The position numbers and the translations under genes are program-made. From the NCBI RefSeq assembly GCF_020037015.1, contig NZ_JAIQDE010000002.1, positions 434,001 through 498,000 of the forward strand: a stretch of DNA of 64,000 nucleotides, given 5' to 3'. This stretch comes from Corallococcus sp. AS-1-6. GTDB lineage: Bacteria > Myxococcota > Myxococcia > Myxococcales > Myxococcaceae. Positions 1-8,383 of the stretch are shown in pieces (positions within the stretch are counted from its first letter, which is position 1; the number at the start of each line of letters is the position of its first letter). The notes under the pieces are model-generated. The model was not told the origin of the DNA, did no database searches, and saw only the letters and a list, made by a program, of their open reading frames with translations.

Positions 1-617
1 CCCAGCGCCGCGGCCTCCGCCAGCGAGGCCACCGCGTCCGCCTGGACGGCCTCCGCGCTCTGGCGCAGGGCGTGCGCCTGGTCCACCGCCGCGCGCACCG
101 CGCCCGCCCGGTCCTCCACCTTGGGGGACACCAGCGTGCTCAGCGCGTTCTCCAGCGCCACCAGCGCCTTGAGTCCGTCCTCGCCCAGCGGGCCGTTGAT
201 GGCGGCGTCGTCTGAGCCGGGGGCGGCCGGCTCCTCGTGGCCCAGGGCCTTGAGCAGCGCGGCCACGCCCTCCACCACGGGCTGCTCGCCCGCGTCGCCC
301 CGGTTGAGGGCGTTCTCGATGGCGGAGAGGCCTCGCAGCATCGCCTCCACGGCGCCCCGGGAGATGGGCTGATCCACGTCGACGTGGGACAGCCCGTCCT
401 CGATGGCGTGGACGATGCGTTCGATGTCGTCCAGCCCCAGGCTCGCCGCGGAGCCCTTGAGGCTGTGCACCACGCGCTTGAGCGACGGCAGCAGGTCCGC
501 GTCGCGGGCGCTGGCGGGCTGCTCCAGCCCCAGCACCTTCGACCCGATGGCCTGAATCTGCTCGCGCGTCTCCGCGGCGAACACCGGCCAGATGCTGCGC
601 AGCAACTGCGGATCCAT
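1..617 (-). CDS. cheA: CheA-type chemotaxis histidine kinase, N-terminal part (runs off the left edge)
   Basis: The first 205 residues are present; the gene continues beyond base 1. It starts at ATG with MDPQLLRSIWPVF. An Hpt phosphotransfer domain covers roughly residues 1-110, and the H-box (VVHSLKGSAASLG) puts the phospho-accepting His at residue 51. CheA autophosphorylates this His and passes phosphate to CheY- and CheB-type regulators. Residues 150-205 are Ala-rich and helical, probably the linker before the P2/dimerisation domains, which lie outside the window. It is the last visible gene of the che operon, 15 bases after the upstream cheW stop. A stand-alone Hpt protein cannot be excluded, but CheA is favoured by the neighbouring cheW, cheR and mcp. 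Confidence 0.85.
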   Translation of the reverse strand, partial: MDPQLLRSIWPVFAAETREQIQAIGSKVLGLEQPASARDADLLPSLKRVVHSLKGSAASLGLDDIERIVHAIEDGLSHVDVDQPISRGAVEAMLRGLSAIENALNRGDAGEQPVVEGVAALLKALGHEEPAAPGSDDAAINGPLGEDGLKALVALENALSTLVSPKVEDRAGAVRAAVDQAHALRQSAEAVQADAVASLAEAAAL

Positions 618-632
618 GAAACCCAGTCCCCT

Positions 633-1214
633 CTAGCCGCGCCGTGCGGCCGCCGGGTTGCCCAGCTGTGTGAGGTCCAGCACCGTGAGCCGGTCCGACG
701 TCAGGAACAGGAACGGCCCCGGCGGCGGCTGGGACAGCTCCGCGCGCGGCAACTCCAGCCGTCCGTCCACGACCTCCGCCGCCAGCCCGAACGCCTCGTC
801 CTCCACTTCCACCACCACGACCTTGCTCAGGTCGGACATGCCCCCGCCCTCCAACCCCAACAACTGCCGCAGGTCCAGCACCGGCACGATGCGCGAGCGC
901 GACAGCAGCGCCCCCAGCACGTGGCGCGGCGCCCCGGGAAGCGAGCACATCCCGCGCGACTCCAGCACGTGGTCCACGTAGTCGATCTTCACCGCGTAAC
1001 GCTCGCCGCCCACGTGGAAGGCGAGCACCGTGACGACCTCCTGGCGCGTCTCGTGGCGCGAGTTGGCCAGCGCCACCGCGCGCTGGTGCAACACCTCGCG
1101 CCGCTTGTGGGCGCTCACCACCGTGGCGCCCTCCAGCAGCATCTGGGCGGCGTCGAGCGAGGCCTTCAGCTCTTCGAAGTCGATGGGCTGGAGCTTGCGG
1201 TCTTCGTTGGACAT
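633..1214 (-). CDS. cheW: CheW-like coupling protein (second copy in operon)
   Basis: 193 residues with a CheW domain at about 62-185 (VLAFHVGGERYAVKIDYVDH, then a pattern like VLGALLSRSRIVPVLDLRQLL). CheW is an SH3-like adaptor that couples the receptor tip to CheA. A helical N-terminal extension of about 55 residues precedes the domain, longer than in canonical CheW. The ATG at 1214 (MSNEDRKLQPIDFEEL) is chosen because the reading frame upstream overlaps the response regulator. It lies 11 bases after that regulator's stop and 15 before cheA, so it is clearly co-transcribed. The same operon has another cheW at 4743-5306 with a different N-terminus. Confidence 0.85.
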   Translation of the reverse strand: MSNEDRKLQPIDFEELKASLDAAQMLLEGATVVSAHKRREVLHQRAVALANSRHETRQEVVTVLAFHVGGERYAVKIDYVDHVLESRGMCSLPGAPRHVLGALLSRSRIVPVLDLRQLLGLEGGGMSDLSKVVVVEVEDEAFGLAAEVVDGRLELPRAELSQPPPGPFLFLTSDRLTVLDLTQLGNPAAARRG

Positions 1215-1225
1215 GGGCGGGCGGC

Positions 1226-1639
1226 TCAGTACTTCGTGGCCGGCAGCTTGAGGATGTCCCGCACCTTGGAGCGCAGGTCGTCCACGGACACCGGCTTGTT
1301 GAGGAACGCGCTCGCGCCGACGAGCTTGCCCTTCTGGCGGCTCGCGTCGTCCTTCAGCGACGTGAGCAGCATGAAGGGCGTGTCGTGCAGCTTCGGGTCG
1401 CCCCGGATGGCCGCGCACAGCGCGAAGCCGTCCATCTCCGGCATCTGCACGTCGGAGATGATGAGGTCCGGCTTCTGCTCACGCGCCCGCTTCAGTCCCA
1501 CCGCGCCGTTGGGCGCGTCCAGGAAGTCCAGCCCCCACCCCATCAGATAGACCTGCAGGAGGTTGGTGATGGTCTTCGTGTCCTCCACGATGAGCACCTT
1601 GGCCGCCTTGCGTGCCCCGCCCGTCACGTTGCTGTTCAT
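1226..1639 (-). CDS. CheY-like single-domain response regulator
   Basis: 137 residues forming one receiver domain and no output domain. Acidic pocket E19/D20, phospho-acceptor Asp63 in IISDVQMPEMDG, Thr/Ser in LLTSLKDD, and conserved Lys in FLNKPVS. It probably receives phosphate from the operon's CheA. The output is unknown: CheY-type proteins bind flagellar motors in swimmers, but myxobacteria glide, so the target is likely a motility or developmental regulator. Its start overlaps the mcp stop by 4 bases (ATGA), which implies translational coupling. Confidence 0.88.
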   Translation of the reverse strand: MNSNVTGGARKAAKVLIVEDTKTITNLLQVYLMGWGLDFLDAPNGAVGLKRAREQKPDLIISDVQMPEMDGFALCAAIRGDPKLHDTPFMLLTSLKDDASRQKGKLVGASAFLNKPVSVDDLRSKVRDILKLPATKY

Positions 1640-3243
1640 AGCTGGTACCTGCCTACAAGTTCAGAGAAGCGCTTCGACAAGATGGAGAGGTTGCCGGCCA
1701 CCTGCTCGATGCGCCGGGTGCCCTCCACCGAATCACTCATGGCGGACGTCAGCTCGCCCATCGCCGTGGCGATCTGCTCCACGCCAATGGTCTGCTGCCG
1801 CGTGTTGCCCGCGATCTGCCGCGCCGCCCCGGACGACTCGCGGATGACCTCCGACAGGCCCAGGATGGTGGAGCCCGCGCCGCGCGCAAGCTCCATCGCC
1901 GCCTGGGCGCGCCGGCTGCCCTCGTCCGTCGTGGTGACGGCCACGCGGGTGCCCTTCTGCACCTCGCCCAGGAGCACGCGCACCTGGTCGGCGGCCATCC
2001 GGGACTGCTCCGCCAGCGTGCGCATCTCCGTGGCCACCACGGCGAAGCCGCGCCCGTGCTCGCCCGCCTTCGCCGCCTCGATGGAGGCGTTGAGGGCCAG
2101 CAGGTTGGACTGCTCCGCCACGTCCTTCACCTGACCGATGATGTCGCTGATCTGCAGCGTGCGCTCGTTCAGGTCGGTGATGGCCAGGGCAATGGCCTTC
2201 ACCTGTTCGCCCAGCTTCTCCATGCCCTCCACGCTCTCCGTGACGACCTTCTGGCCCTGGGCGCTGAGCGACTCCGACTTCTGCGTCTGGGCAATCACGG
2301 CGTCCGCGTAGGACGTGGCCTGCTTGGAGGTCTGGGCGATCTCCGCCACCGTGGTGCTGGTCTCGTTGATGGCGGACGCCTGCTGGTGCGCCATCGCGGA
2401 CTGCTGCGTGGACGTGGCCAGCACGCCCGCGGCCTCGTGCTCCAGGTCCGTGGCCGCGCCGCGCAGGTCGTGCAGCAGGTGCACCAGCGCGTCCGCCATG
2501 GTGGCGAAGCTGCGCGCCAGCTCGCCAATCTCGTCCGTGCCGGTGGTGTCGATCTGCTGGCGCAGGTCCCCCGCGGCGATTCCCACCGCCGCGCGGGCCA
2601 GCCGCTCCAGCGGCACGATGAAGAGGCTGGCCATGCCGGCCGCGGCCAGCAGGCCCAGCACCAGCACCAGCAGGCCCAGGCCCGCGGTGCGCCAGGTGCT
2701 GGAGGACAGCGACTCCGCCAGCGCCTCGCGGTCCAGCGCCAGTTGCACGGTGCCCACGCGCTTGAGCGCGCCGCCCGGCGGGCCGAAGAGGATGGGCGCC
2801 GTCGTCTCCACCACGGGCAGCGTGCCGGCCGTCAAGAGGCGGTCCACCACCCCGTCGCCGTCCGCGGGCTCCACGGCGGCGGCGGTCGCGAAGTGCTCGT
2901 CCGCGGAGCGCGCCAGCACCTTGCCGCTCGCGTCGCGGATGACGATGTACGCGATGTCCGGCACGCTCTTGAGGGCCGCGTCGGTGCCCAGTTGGAGCAT
3001 GGCCGCGTCGTTCGCCGCCGCGGACGCGGCCACGCTGAACGCCATGCCGATGCCCACCGCGCGCGAGCGCTTGGTGAGCTCATCCAGCAGACCGTCGCTC
3101 ATCTGCATCCAGAACGCGAAGGTCAGGATGCCGACCAGCACGATGCCGAAGATGCCCGTGCCCCCGAGGATCTTCGTCCGCAGGCTGAGCCTGGTCGAAT
3201 CCGCCCCTTGAGGCGACGCCATCTTCAAACCTTTCGCTTCCAC
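1636..3243 (-). CDS. mcp: Methyl-accepting chemotaxis protein, membrane bound
   Basis: 535 residues from a GTG start preceded by AGGTGGGG at good spacing. A second possible start is the ATG seven codons in. The first transmembrane helix is near residues 28-50. A periplasmic sensor of about 140 residues follows, then a second helix near 190-212 and a HAMP segment (FIVPLERLARAAVGIAAGD). The cytoplasmic coiled coil has the conserved hairpin tip around NLLALNASIEAAKAGEHGRG and RTLAEQSR. It senses an unknown ligand and controls CheA through CheW. No C-terminal CheR-binding pentapeptide is visible (the end is SELVGRYQL). It is flanked by cheR and the cheY-like gene. Confidence 0.92.
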   Translation of the reverse strand: MEAKGLKMASPQGADSTRLSLRTKILGGTGIFGIVLVGILTFAFWMQMSDGLLDELTKRSRAVGIGMAFSVAASAAANDAAMLQLGTDAALKSVPDIAYIVIRDASGKVLARSADEHFATAAAVEPADGDGVVDRLLTAGTLPVVETTAPILFGPPGGALKRVGTVQLALDREALAESLSSSTWRTAGLGLLVLVLGLLAAAGMASLFIVPLERLARAAVGIAAGDLRQQIDTTGTDEIGELARSFATMADALVHLLHDLRGAATDLEHEAAGVLATSTQQSAMAHQQASAINETSTTVAEIAQTSKQATSYADAVIAQTQKSESLSAQGQKVVTESVEGMEKLGEQVKAIALAITDLNERTLQISDIIGQVKDVAEQSNLLALNASIEAAKAGEHGRGFAVVATEMRTLAEQSRMAADQVRVLLGEVQKGTRVAVTTTDEGSRRAQAAMELARGAGSTILGLSEVIRESSGAARQIAGNTRQQTIGVEQIATAMGELTSAMSDSVEGTRRIEQVAGNLSILSKRFSELVGRYQL

Positions 3244-3282
3244 GTTGTCCCCACCTCACGTGTACCGGCGCGCCCCGGGCCT

Positions 3283-4746
3283 TCAGCGCGCGCCCTGCCA
3301 GCCCATCTGCGAAGAACGGGGAGCCAGCGCCTGCCGCAGGCCCCCCGCCGTCATCGTCGTCTCCACGCCTCGCAGCGGGTGCTCGTCATCCAATCCATCC
3401 AACGCACGCAGCGCGTTCTGCCGCGCGCGCTCCGCGTCCTCGCGCCGGTCCAGGCGGCTGTAGAGCGCCACCAGCGTCGCATGTCCCAGCGCCAACTGCG
3501 GCTCCAGGTACAACGCCTTTCGCACCGCCTCCACCGCCGCGTCCAGGTCGTTGCGCGACTCGGCCACCATCGCCAGGAGCAGGTACGCCTCCGGGGACAG
3601 CGCCCGCGCCGCCTCGCGCGCCAGCGCCTCCGCCTCGTCGAACTGGCCCGCGTGCGCCGCCTCCAGCGCCCGCGTCAGCAGGCCCGCGTCCTGGGCCGCG
3701 CGAGCCGCCGGCGTGGAGGCCGGGGCCTGGGACCGCGGAGCCTCCGCCACCGGCGCCGGGCTGGACGGCCGCGCCGAGAAGGCCTGCAGGGTCGCGGGCG
3801 TGGCGCGGGGCGAGAGCCGCAGGCTGCCCGGCACCGGCGTCTCCCGGCGGAGCGCGGCGGCGAGGGCCGCCTGGGCGTCGCGACGCGGAGCGGCCACGGT
3901 GGCGGACTCGCCCGCCGTCCACGGCTGCTCCAGCGGCAGGCGCAGCACGGGGGTGCCGTCCACGTCCAGCGTCTCCAGCCCCATCTCGTTGGTGAGCGGC
4001 ACCTCCGCGGGCGACACGAAGAGCAGCCCGCCCGGCGCGAGCGCGCTGACCAGCCGGCTCAGCACCGCGCGCACCAACTGCGGCGTGAAGTAGATGAGGA
4101 CGTTGCGGCAGAAGATGGCGTGGAAGCCCAGGGACGGCACCGCGTCCGTGGCCAGGTTGTGGCGGCGGAAGTCCACCGTGCGCGCGACCTCCGGGGTGAC
4201 GGTGTGCTGCGCGTCATTGCCCGCCGCGCCCGGGTGCGCAACCAGGAAGCGCTTCTCCAGGTCCGGCTCGATGCGCCGCAGCGACCACGGGCTGTACACG
4301 CCGGCCTTCGCGCGCTGCAGGGCCCGGCCGGACACGTCCGTCGCCAGCACGCGGAAGCGCCCGCCGTTGCCCAGCCCCGCGGCCATCAGCGCCATGGCGA
4401 TGCTGTAGGGCTCCTCGCCGCTCGCGCAGCCCGCGCTCCAGACGTGGAATGGGCCCCCCTGGTGCAGCCGGGCCCGCGAGGCCAGCGCGCGCAGGTGCTC
4501 CGGGTGGCGGAAGAAGTAGGTCTCGCCGATGACGGCGTGCTCGATGAACGCCTCCACCGCCGTCGGCTCGCGGATGAGCAACTGGCGCAGGAAGGCCGCC
4601 TCGGACATGTGGCGCGTCAGCGCCGCGCGGGACAGCGCGGGCTCCAACGAGCGACGCAGGCTGCTCGCGAGCGTCAGGCCGCAGGCGCCCTGGAGCACCT
4701 CCTCGACCTTCGCGAGCGTGGCGTCGTCGAGAAGCCCTTCGCTCAC
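3283..4746 (-). CDS. cheR: CheR-type MCP methyltransferase with C-terminal TPR region
   Basis: 487 residues from a GTG start with GGAGGG just upstream; the start overlaps the preceding cheW stop by 4 bases. The CheR N-domain is near residues 10-60. The methyltransferase fold spans about 75-275, with the SAM-binding segment WSAGCASGEEPYSIAMAL and FCRNVLIYF. A Pro/Ala-rich linker follows, then TPR-like helices near 385-480 (EAYLLLAMVAESRND, LGHATLVALYSR). It methylates receptor glutamates. TPR-fused CheR proteins such as FrzF of Myxococcus use the TPR part for protein contact or regulation. No cheB lies within the window; it may follow cheA. Confidence 0.9.
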   Translation of the reverse strand: MSEGLLDDATLAKVEEVLQGACGLTLASSLRRSLEPALSRAALTRHMSEAAFLRQLLIREPTAVEAFIEHAVIGETYFFRHPEHLRALASRARLHQGGPFHVWSAGCASGEEPYSIAMALMAAGLGNGGRFRVLATDVSGRALQRAKAGVYSPWSLRRIEPDLEKRFLVAHPGAAGNDAQHTVTPEVARTVDFRRHNLATDAVPSLGFHAIFCRNVLIYFTPQLVRAVLSRLVSALAPGGLLFVSPAEVPLTNEMGLETLDVDGTPVLRLPLEQPWTAGESATVAAPRRDAQAALAAALRRETPVPGSLRLSPRATPATLQAFSARPSSPAPVAEAPRSQAPASTPAARAAQDAGLLTRALEAAHAGQFDEAEALAREAARALSPEAYLLLAMVAESRNDLDAAVEAVRKALYLEPQLALGHATLVALYSRLDRREDAERARQNALRALDGLDDEHPLRGVETTMTAGGLRQALAPRSSQMGWQGAR

Positions 4747-5306
4747 AGGCCCTCCGTACCGTTCAGGAGCGCGCTCGTGCGCAAGAGCGGGCGCAGCCCC
4801 TCCGGCGTGCGGCACAGCCCGGCCATCAGCCCGGTGCCGTCCCAGGGCAGCTTCTCCTCGCCGTTGGGAGAGCCGTCCACCAGCACCGGCGTCTCCACCA
4901 GGTCCTTCACCCGGTCCACCAGCAGCGCCACCATCCGGCCCGCGTCCACCACCACCAGCAGCGAGTCCAGATCCGGCGTGCGCCGGACGCCCAGCAGGCG
5001 CGCCACGTCCACCACCACCGCCGGACTGCCGCGGTAGACGAAGGAACCGGACACGTGCGCCGGCGCGCCAGGCAGCGGATCCAACGCCACCAGGCGCACC
5101 ACCTCCTGCACCTGCTTCGCGGGCACGAGCGCGGTCGTGTCGCCTGCTTCCACGGTCAGGTAGAGGCCTGGCAGGCGGACCTCGCCCTGCAGGGAGACGA
5201 GCTCCTGGCGCAACTGGTTCTGCTCCGCCTCCAGCGCGCTCAGGCGCTGTTGCACGGAGATCCGGCGCGCTTGAGGAGCAACGGGGACTCTGGGGGTTTC
5301 GGCCAT
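4743..5306 (-). CDS. cheW: CheW-like coupling protein (first gene of che operon)
   Basis: 187 residues. A short coiled coil at about 18-45 (LSALEAEQNQLRQELVSLQ) precedes the CheW domain (residues about 50-180; LVPAKQVQEVVRLVALDPLP, then GSFVYRGSPAVVVDVARLLG). It is the first gene of the six-gene minus-strand che operon and lies divergent to the kinase at 5555 across a 248-bp shared upstream region. The ATG at 5306 (MAETPRVPV) is chosen because frames further upstream lack family similarity. Its ribosome site is weak. The coiled coil may mediate oligomerisation; that is inference. Confidence 0.82.
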   Translation of the reverse strand: MAETPRVPVAPQARRISVQQRLSALEAEQNQLRQELVSLQGEVRLPGLYLTVEAGDTTALVPAKQVQEVVRLVALDPLPGAPAHVSGSFVYRGSPAVVVDVARLLGVRRTPDLDSLLVVVDAGRMVALLVDRVKDLVETPVLVDGSPNGEEKLPWDGTGLMAGLCRTPEGLRPLLRTSALLNGTEGL

Positions 5307-5554
5307 CTGGAGAACTCGGCCCACCGCATGGCGGGCAGGAACAAAAACCGTAATCCGGGAGCCCTGCCCAACGCAATGCGGGCTTACCCGAAGGTCGCGA
5401 CTCACATCCCCCCCTGCGACCGGGGTCGCGCTTGCCCCGACGTGGTGGATTCCGGACCCCCTTGGCGTGCGCCGCACCGGCGAGTTGTGCTTGGATGCAG
5501 GTGCGCTGCTTTTGCCGGAGAAACCATGTTGCACGCAGCTTCTAGGGGACACGA

Positions 5555-7618
5555 ATGATCAAGAGCGATTCCCCGAGCCCAGAGGCGCCGGGAACGGATC
5601 CGCTCATCGGCCGGACGTTGAACGGCCGCTTCAGCATTCTGGAGCCCCTGGGCGTGGGTGGCATGGGCAAGGTGTACCGCGCCCTGCAAGCCCCCCTGGA
5701 GCGGGTCGTCGCGCTCAAGGTGCTCAACCCCAACTTCCCGAGCAGCCGCGACCCCGGCTTCCAGAAGCGCTTCCTGCGCGAGGCGTCGCTGACGTCGAAG
5801 CTGCGGCACCCGAACACCGTCACCGTCATCGACTACGGGCAGACGGACGACGGCATCTACTACATCGCGATGGAGTACCTGGAGGGTCGTACGCTCCAGC
5901 AGGTGCTGGGCCAGGCGGGCCCCCTGCCCTGGGCGCGCGCGGTGTCGGTGGCGCAGCAGGTGTGCCGCTCGCTGCGCGAGGCGCACGCGCTGGGCATCGT
6001 CCACCGCGACCTGAAGCCCGCGAACATCATGATCCTCAACGAGGCGGATCAGGACCTGGTGAAGGTCCTGGACTTCGGCCTCGTGAAGTCCGTGGCGCCG
6101 CAGCAGGAGGGGCCCGTCAGCCCCGAAATCACCCAGAACGGCACGTTCCTGGGCTCGCCCCAGTACATGGCGCCGGAGCAGGCGCGCAACATCGCGGACG
6201 CCCGCAGCGACGTGTACTCGCTGGGCATCATGCTGTTCCAGATGCTGATGGGCCGGCCGCCCTTCATCGCGCGCGACCACATCGAGCTCATCTTCGCCCA
6301 CTACAAGGAACCGCCCCCCACGTTCCAGTCCGTGCGCCCGGACCTCGCGGTGCCGCCGGAGATTGAAATGGTGGTGCGCCGCTGCCTGGAGAAGGATCCG
6401 GCGCGGCGCTTCCAGACGATGGACGAGCTGCTGGAGGGCCTGCGCGAGGCGCACATGGCCGCGGGCGGCAACAGCGGCGTGTTCCGCCGGCTGGGCGGCG
6501 CCTCGACGACGGGCCCCTACCCCTCGCCGCCGACGACGGGCCCCTACGCGTCCCCGCTGTTCGCCAACGTGGGCAACGCGGAGCCCGCGGACGGCGGGCT
6601 CGCGGTGGACATCAGCGTGGAGGTGCCGGCGGACGTGCAGCGCGCCCGCCAGCGCACGCTGATGATGGGCGCGCTGGGTGGCGTGATGGTGGCGGGCCTG
6701 GTGGGCATCACGCTGTTCCTCCTGCGCGGCAGCGGCCCCGAGGAGAGGCCCGCGCAGCCGGCGGCCCCGGCCACGGCCCCCACCGCGCAGGCCCCGGTGG
6801 CGGAGGCCCCCACGGCGGCGCCCGCGCCGGGCAAGGTGCGCTTCCGGCTGATGAGCCAGCCGTCCGGCGCGCGCGTCTACTACAAGGGCAAGGAGAAGGG
6901 CGTGACGCCCTTCGTGATGGAGCTGCCCCTGGGCAGCGAGGGCAGCATCACCGCGGAGCTGACCTTCGCGCTGGAGGGCTACCAGACGGAGACCATCATC
7001 ACCGGCGGCTCCGGTGAGGTGGTGCTGTCCCAGAAGCTGACCAAGCGCCGGGGCGGCGGCGAGCGCCCGAGCCGCGTGGACCTGGCCAGCGCCTCCACCC
7101 CTGAGGACTTCGAGAACGTGGCCCCAGCGACGCCGGGTGGGCTCGCGGCGCCGGTGATGATGCAGGCCACGGCCCCGGCCACCCCGGCGGCGGTCCCCGC
7201 CACGACGTCGGACAAGGCGCTGGGCGCGCTGGGCGCCTCCGCCGCGGCGCCGGTCAGCGCGGCGGGCAGCCTGGCGGTGCCGTCGCTGACGACCGGTGCG
7301 CTCGCCCCCGTCAACCCGAACGCCGTCATCCCCTTCAACGACGCCATGGAGCGGCCGGTGCTGCTGGAGGAGGGCCGGGACATCGCCTACACGCGCGAGG
7401 CGCTCGCCATCAAGGCGGAGGGGCTCGTGGCGGTGCGCTGCACCATCACCACCAAGGGGCTCGTGGAGAACTGCCGCATCCTGAAGATGGTGCAGCACAT
7501 GGACAAGGCGGTGCTCGACTCGCTCCAGTCCCGCGTCTACAAGCCCATCCAGTACCAGGGCCGCCCGGCGAACGTGGACTACACGTTCACCATGCGGCTC
7601 GTGTCCCCGCGCCGCTGA
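5555..7618 (+). CDS. Transmembrane Hanks-type Ser/Thr protein kinase with TonB-like C-terminus
   Basis: 687 residues. The kinase domain covers about 22-295: glycine loop LGVGGMGKVYRA, VAIK-type lysine in VVALKVLN, catalytic loop HRDLKPANIM, DFG in DFGLVKS and GSPQYMAPEQ, so it looks active. A single transmembrane helix lies at about 370-388 (GALGGVMVAGLVGITLFLL). Outside is a PEGA-like segment (SQPSGARVYYKGKEKGVTPF, about 430-480), a Pro/Ala linker, and a TonB-C-like domain (about 605-685, VAVRCTITTKGLVENCRILK). The protein should sense or contact the envelope through the periplasmic part and phosphorylate cytoplasmic targets. Possible ribosome site AGGGGAC. It is transcribed alone. Confidence 0.92.
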   Translation: MIKSDSPSPEAPGTDPLIGRTLNGRFSILEPLGVGGMGKVYRALQAPLERVVALKVLNPNFPSSRDPGFQKRFLREASLTSKLRHPNTVTVIDYGQTDDGIYYIAMEYLEGRTLQQVLGQAGPLPWARAVSVAQQVCRSLREAHALGIVHRDLKPANIMILNEADQDLVKVLDFGLVKSVAPQQEGPVSPEITQNGTFLGSPQYMAPEQARNIADARSDVYSLGIMLFQMLMGRPPFIARDHIELIFAHYKEPPPTFQSVRPDLAVPPEIEMVVRRCLEKDPARRFQTMDELLEGLREAHMAAGGNSGVFRRLGGASTTGPYPSPPTTGPYASPLFANVGNAEPADGGLAVDISVEVPADVQRARQRTLMMGALGGVMVAGLVGITLFLLRGSGPEERPAQPAAPATAPTAQAPVAEAPTAAPAPGKVRFRLMSQPSGARVYYKGKEKGVTPFVMELPLGSEGSITAELTFALEGYQTETIITGGSGEVVLSQKLTKRRGGGERPSRVDLASASTPEDFENVAPATPGGLAAPVMMQATAPATPAAVPATTSDKALGALGASAAAPVSAAGSLAVPSLTTGALAPVNPNAVIPFNDAMERPVLLEEGRDIAYTREALAIKAEGLVAVRCTITTKGLVENCRILKMVQHMDKAVLDSLQSRVYKPIQYQGRPANVDYTFTMRLVSPRR

Positions 7619-7654
7619 AGAAGGCGACGCGCCTCCACCGCGCCCGCCTCCTCA

Positions 7655-8374
7655 TCAGGGGCCGGTGGAGGGCACCAGCGGCGGCGACGGAGGGACGGAC
7701 GGGGTGGCGCCTCCCGGAGGCACGCCCCAGTCCACCACCGGCCAGCCCCGCCGCCGGGCCTCGCGGCGCAGCCGGTGGTCCGGGTTCACCACCACCGGGC
7801 GCCCCACCACCTCCAGCACCGGCAGGTCTGAGTACGAGTCCGTGTAGAAGGCGCACGCGGACAGCGGCACCCCCGCGTCCTTCGCGGCGGCCTCCGCGTA
7901 GAAGCGCTTGCCCTCGCCGAAGCACACGGCTCCCAGCGGGCGCCCGGTGTGCAGCCCCGCCGCGTCCACCTCGAAGCGGTTGCACAGCACGCCGTCCAGG
8001 CACAGCTCGCGCGCCACCAGGTCGGACAGGTAGCCCGAGGACGACGTCAGGAGCACCAGCCGGTCCCCGGCCTCGCGGTGGGCCTCCAGCGCCAGCAGGG
8101 CCCCGGGCCGGTACTGCCCGCGCACGGCCTCCGCGTAGAAGTCCGCGGAGCGCGCCTCCAGGGCCTTCGCGTCGGAGCCCGTGAGCAGCGCCGTGGCGCG
8201 CAGGAGCACGTCCTGCATGGCCACGAAGCCCAGGTGGTAACGGGTGAGCAGCAGGCTGGCGCGCAGGGCCTCCCAGCGGGAGATGTGGCCCAGCGCCAGC
8301 TCGCGGCGCACCCAGAGCGACGCGGAGTTCGCGGCGAGCAGCGTCCTGTCCAGGTCGAAGAAGGCGACGGCCAC
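7655..8374 (-). CDS. HAD-superfamily phosphatase, SerB/IB type
   Basis: 239 residues. HAD motif I is FFDLDRTLLAANS (nucleophile Asp and acid/base Asp), motif II LVLLTSSSGY, motif III Lys in GEGKRFYAEAA, and motif IV YTDSYSDLPVLE. An alpha-helical cap lies between motifs I and II, as in subclass IB enzymes related to phosphoserine phosphatase and phospholipid-head-group phosphatases. The substrate cannot be read from sequence. The last 25 residues are a Pro-rich tail outside the fold. It ends 37 bases from the convergent kinase stop. The gap of about 10 bases after the upstream metalloprotease gene suggests co-transcription. Confidence 0.85.
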   Translation of the reverse strand: MAVAFFDLDRTLLAANSASLWVRRELALGHISRWEALRASLLLTRYHLGFVAMQDVLLRATALLTGSDAKALEARSADFYAEAVRGQYRPGALLALEAHREAGDRLVLLTSSSGYLSDLVARELCLDGVLCNRFEVDAAGLHTGRPLGAVCFGEGKRFYAEAAAKDAGVPLSACAFYTDSYSDLPVLEVVGRPVVVNPDHRLRREARRRGWPVVDWGVPPGGATPSVPPSPPLVPSTGP

Positions 8375-8383
8375 GTCCAGAGT

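Noticed and set aside
2056-5037. A 993-codon plus-strand open frame
   Set aside because: It lies antisense to mcp, cheR and cheW and has the same skewed composition; no motif or ribosome site.
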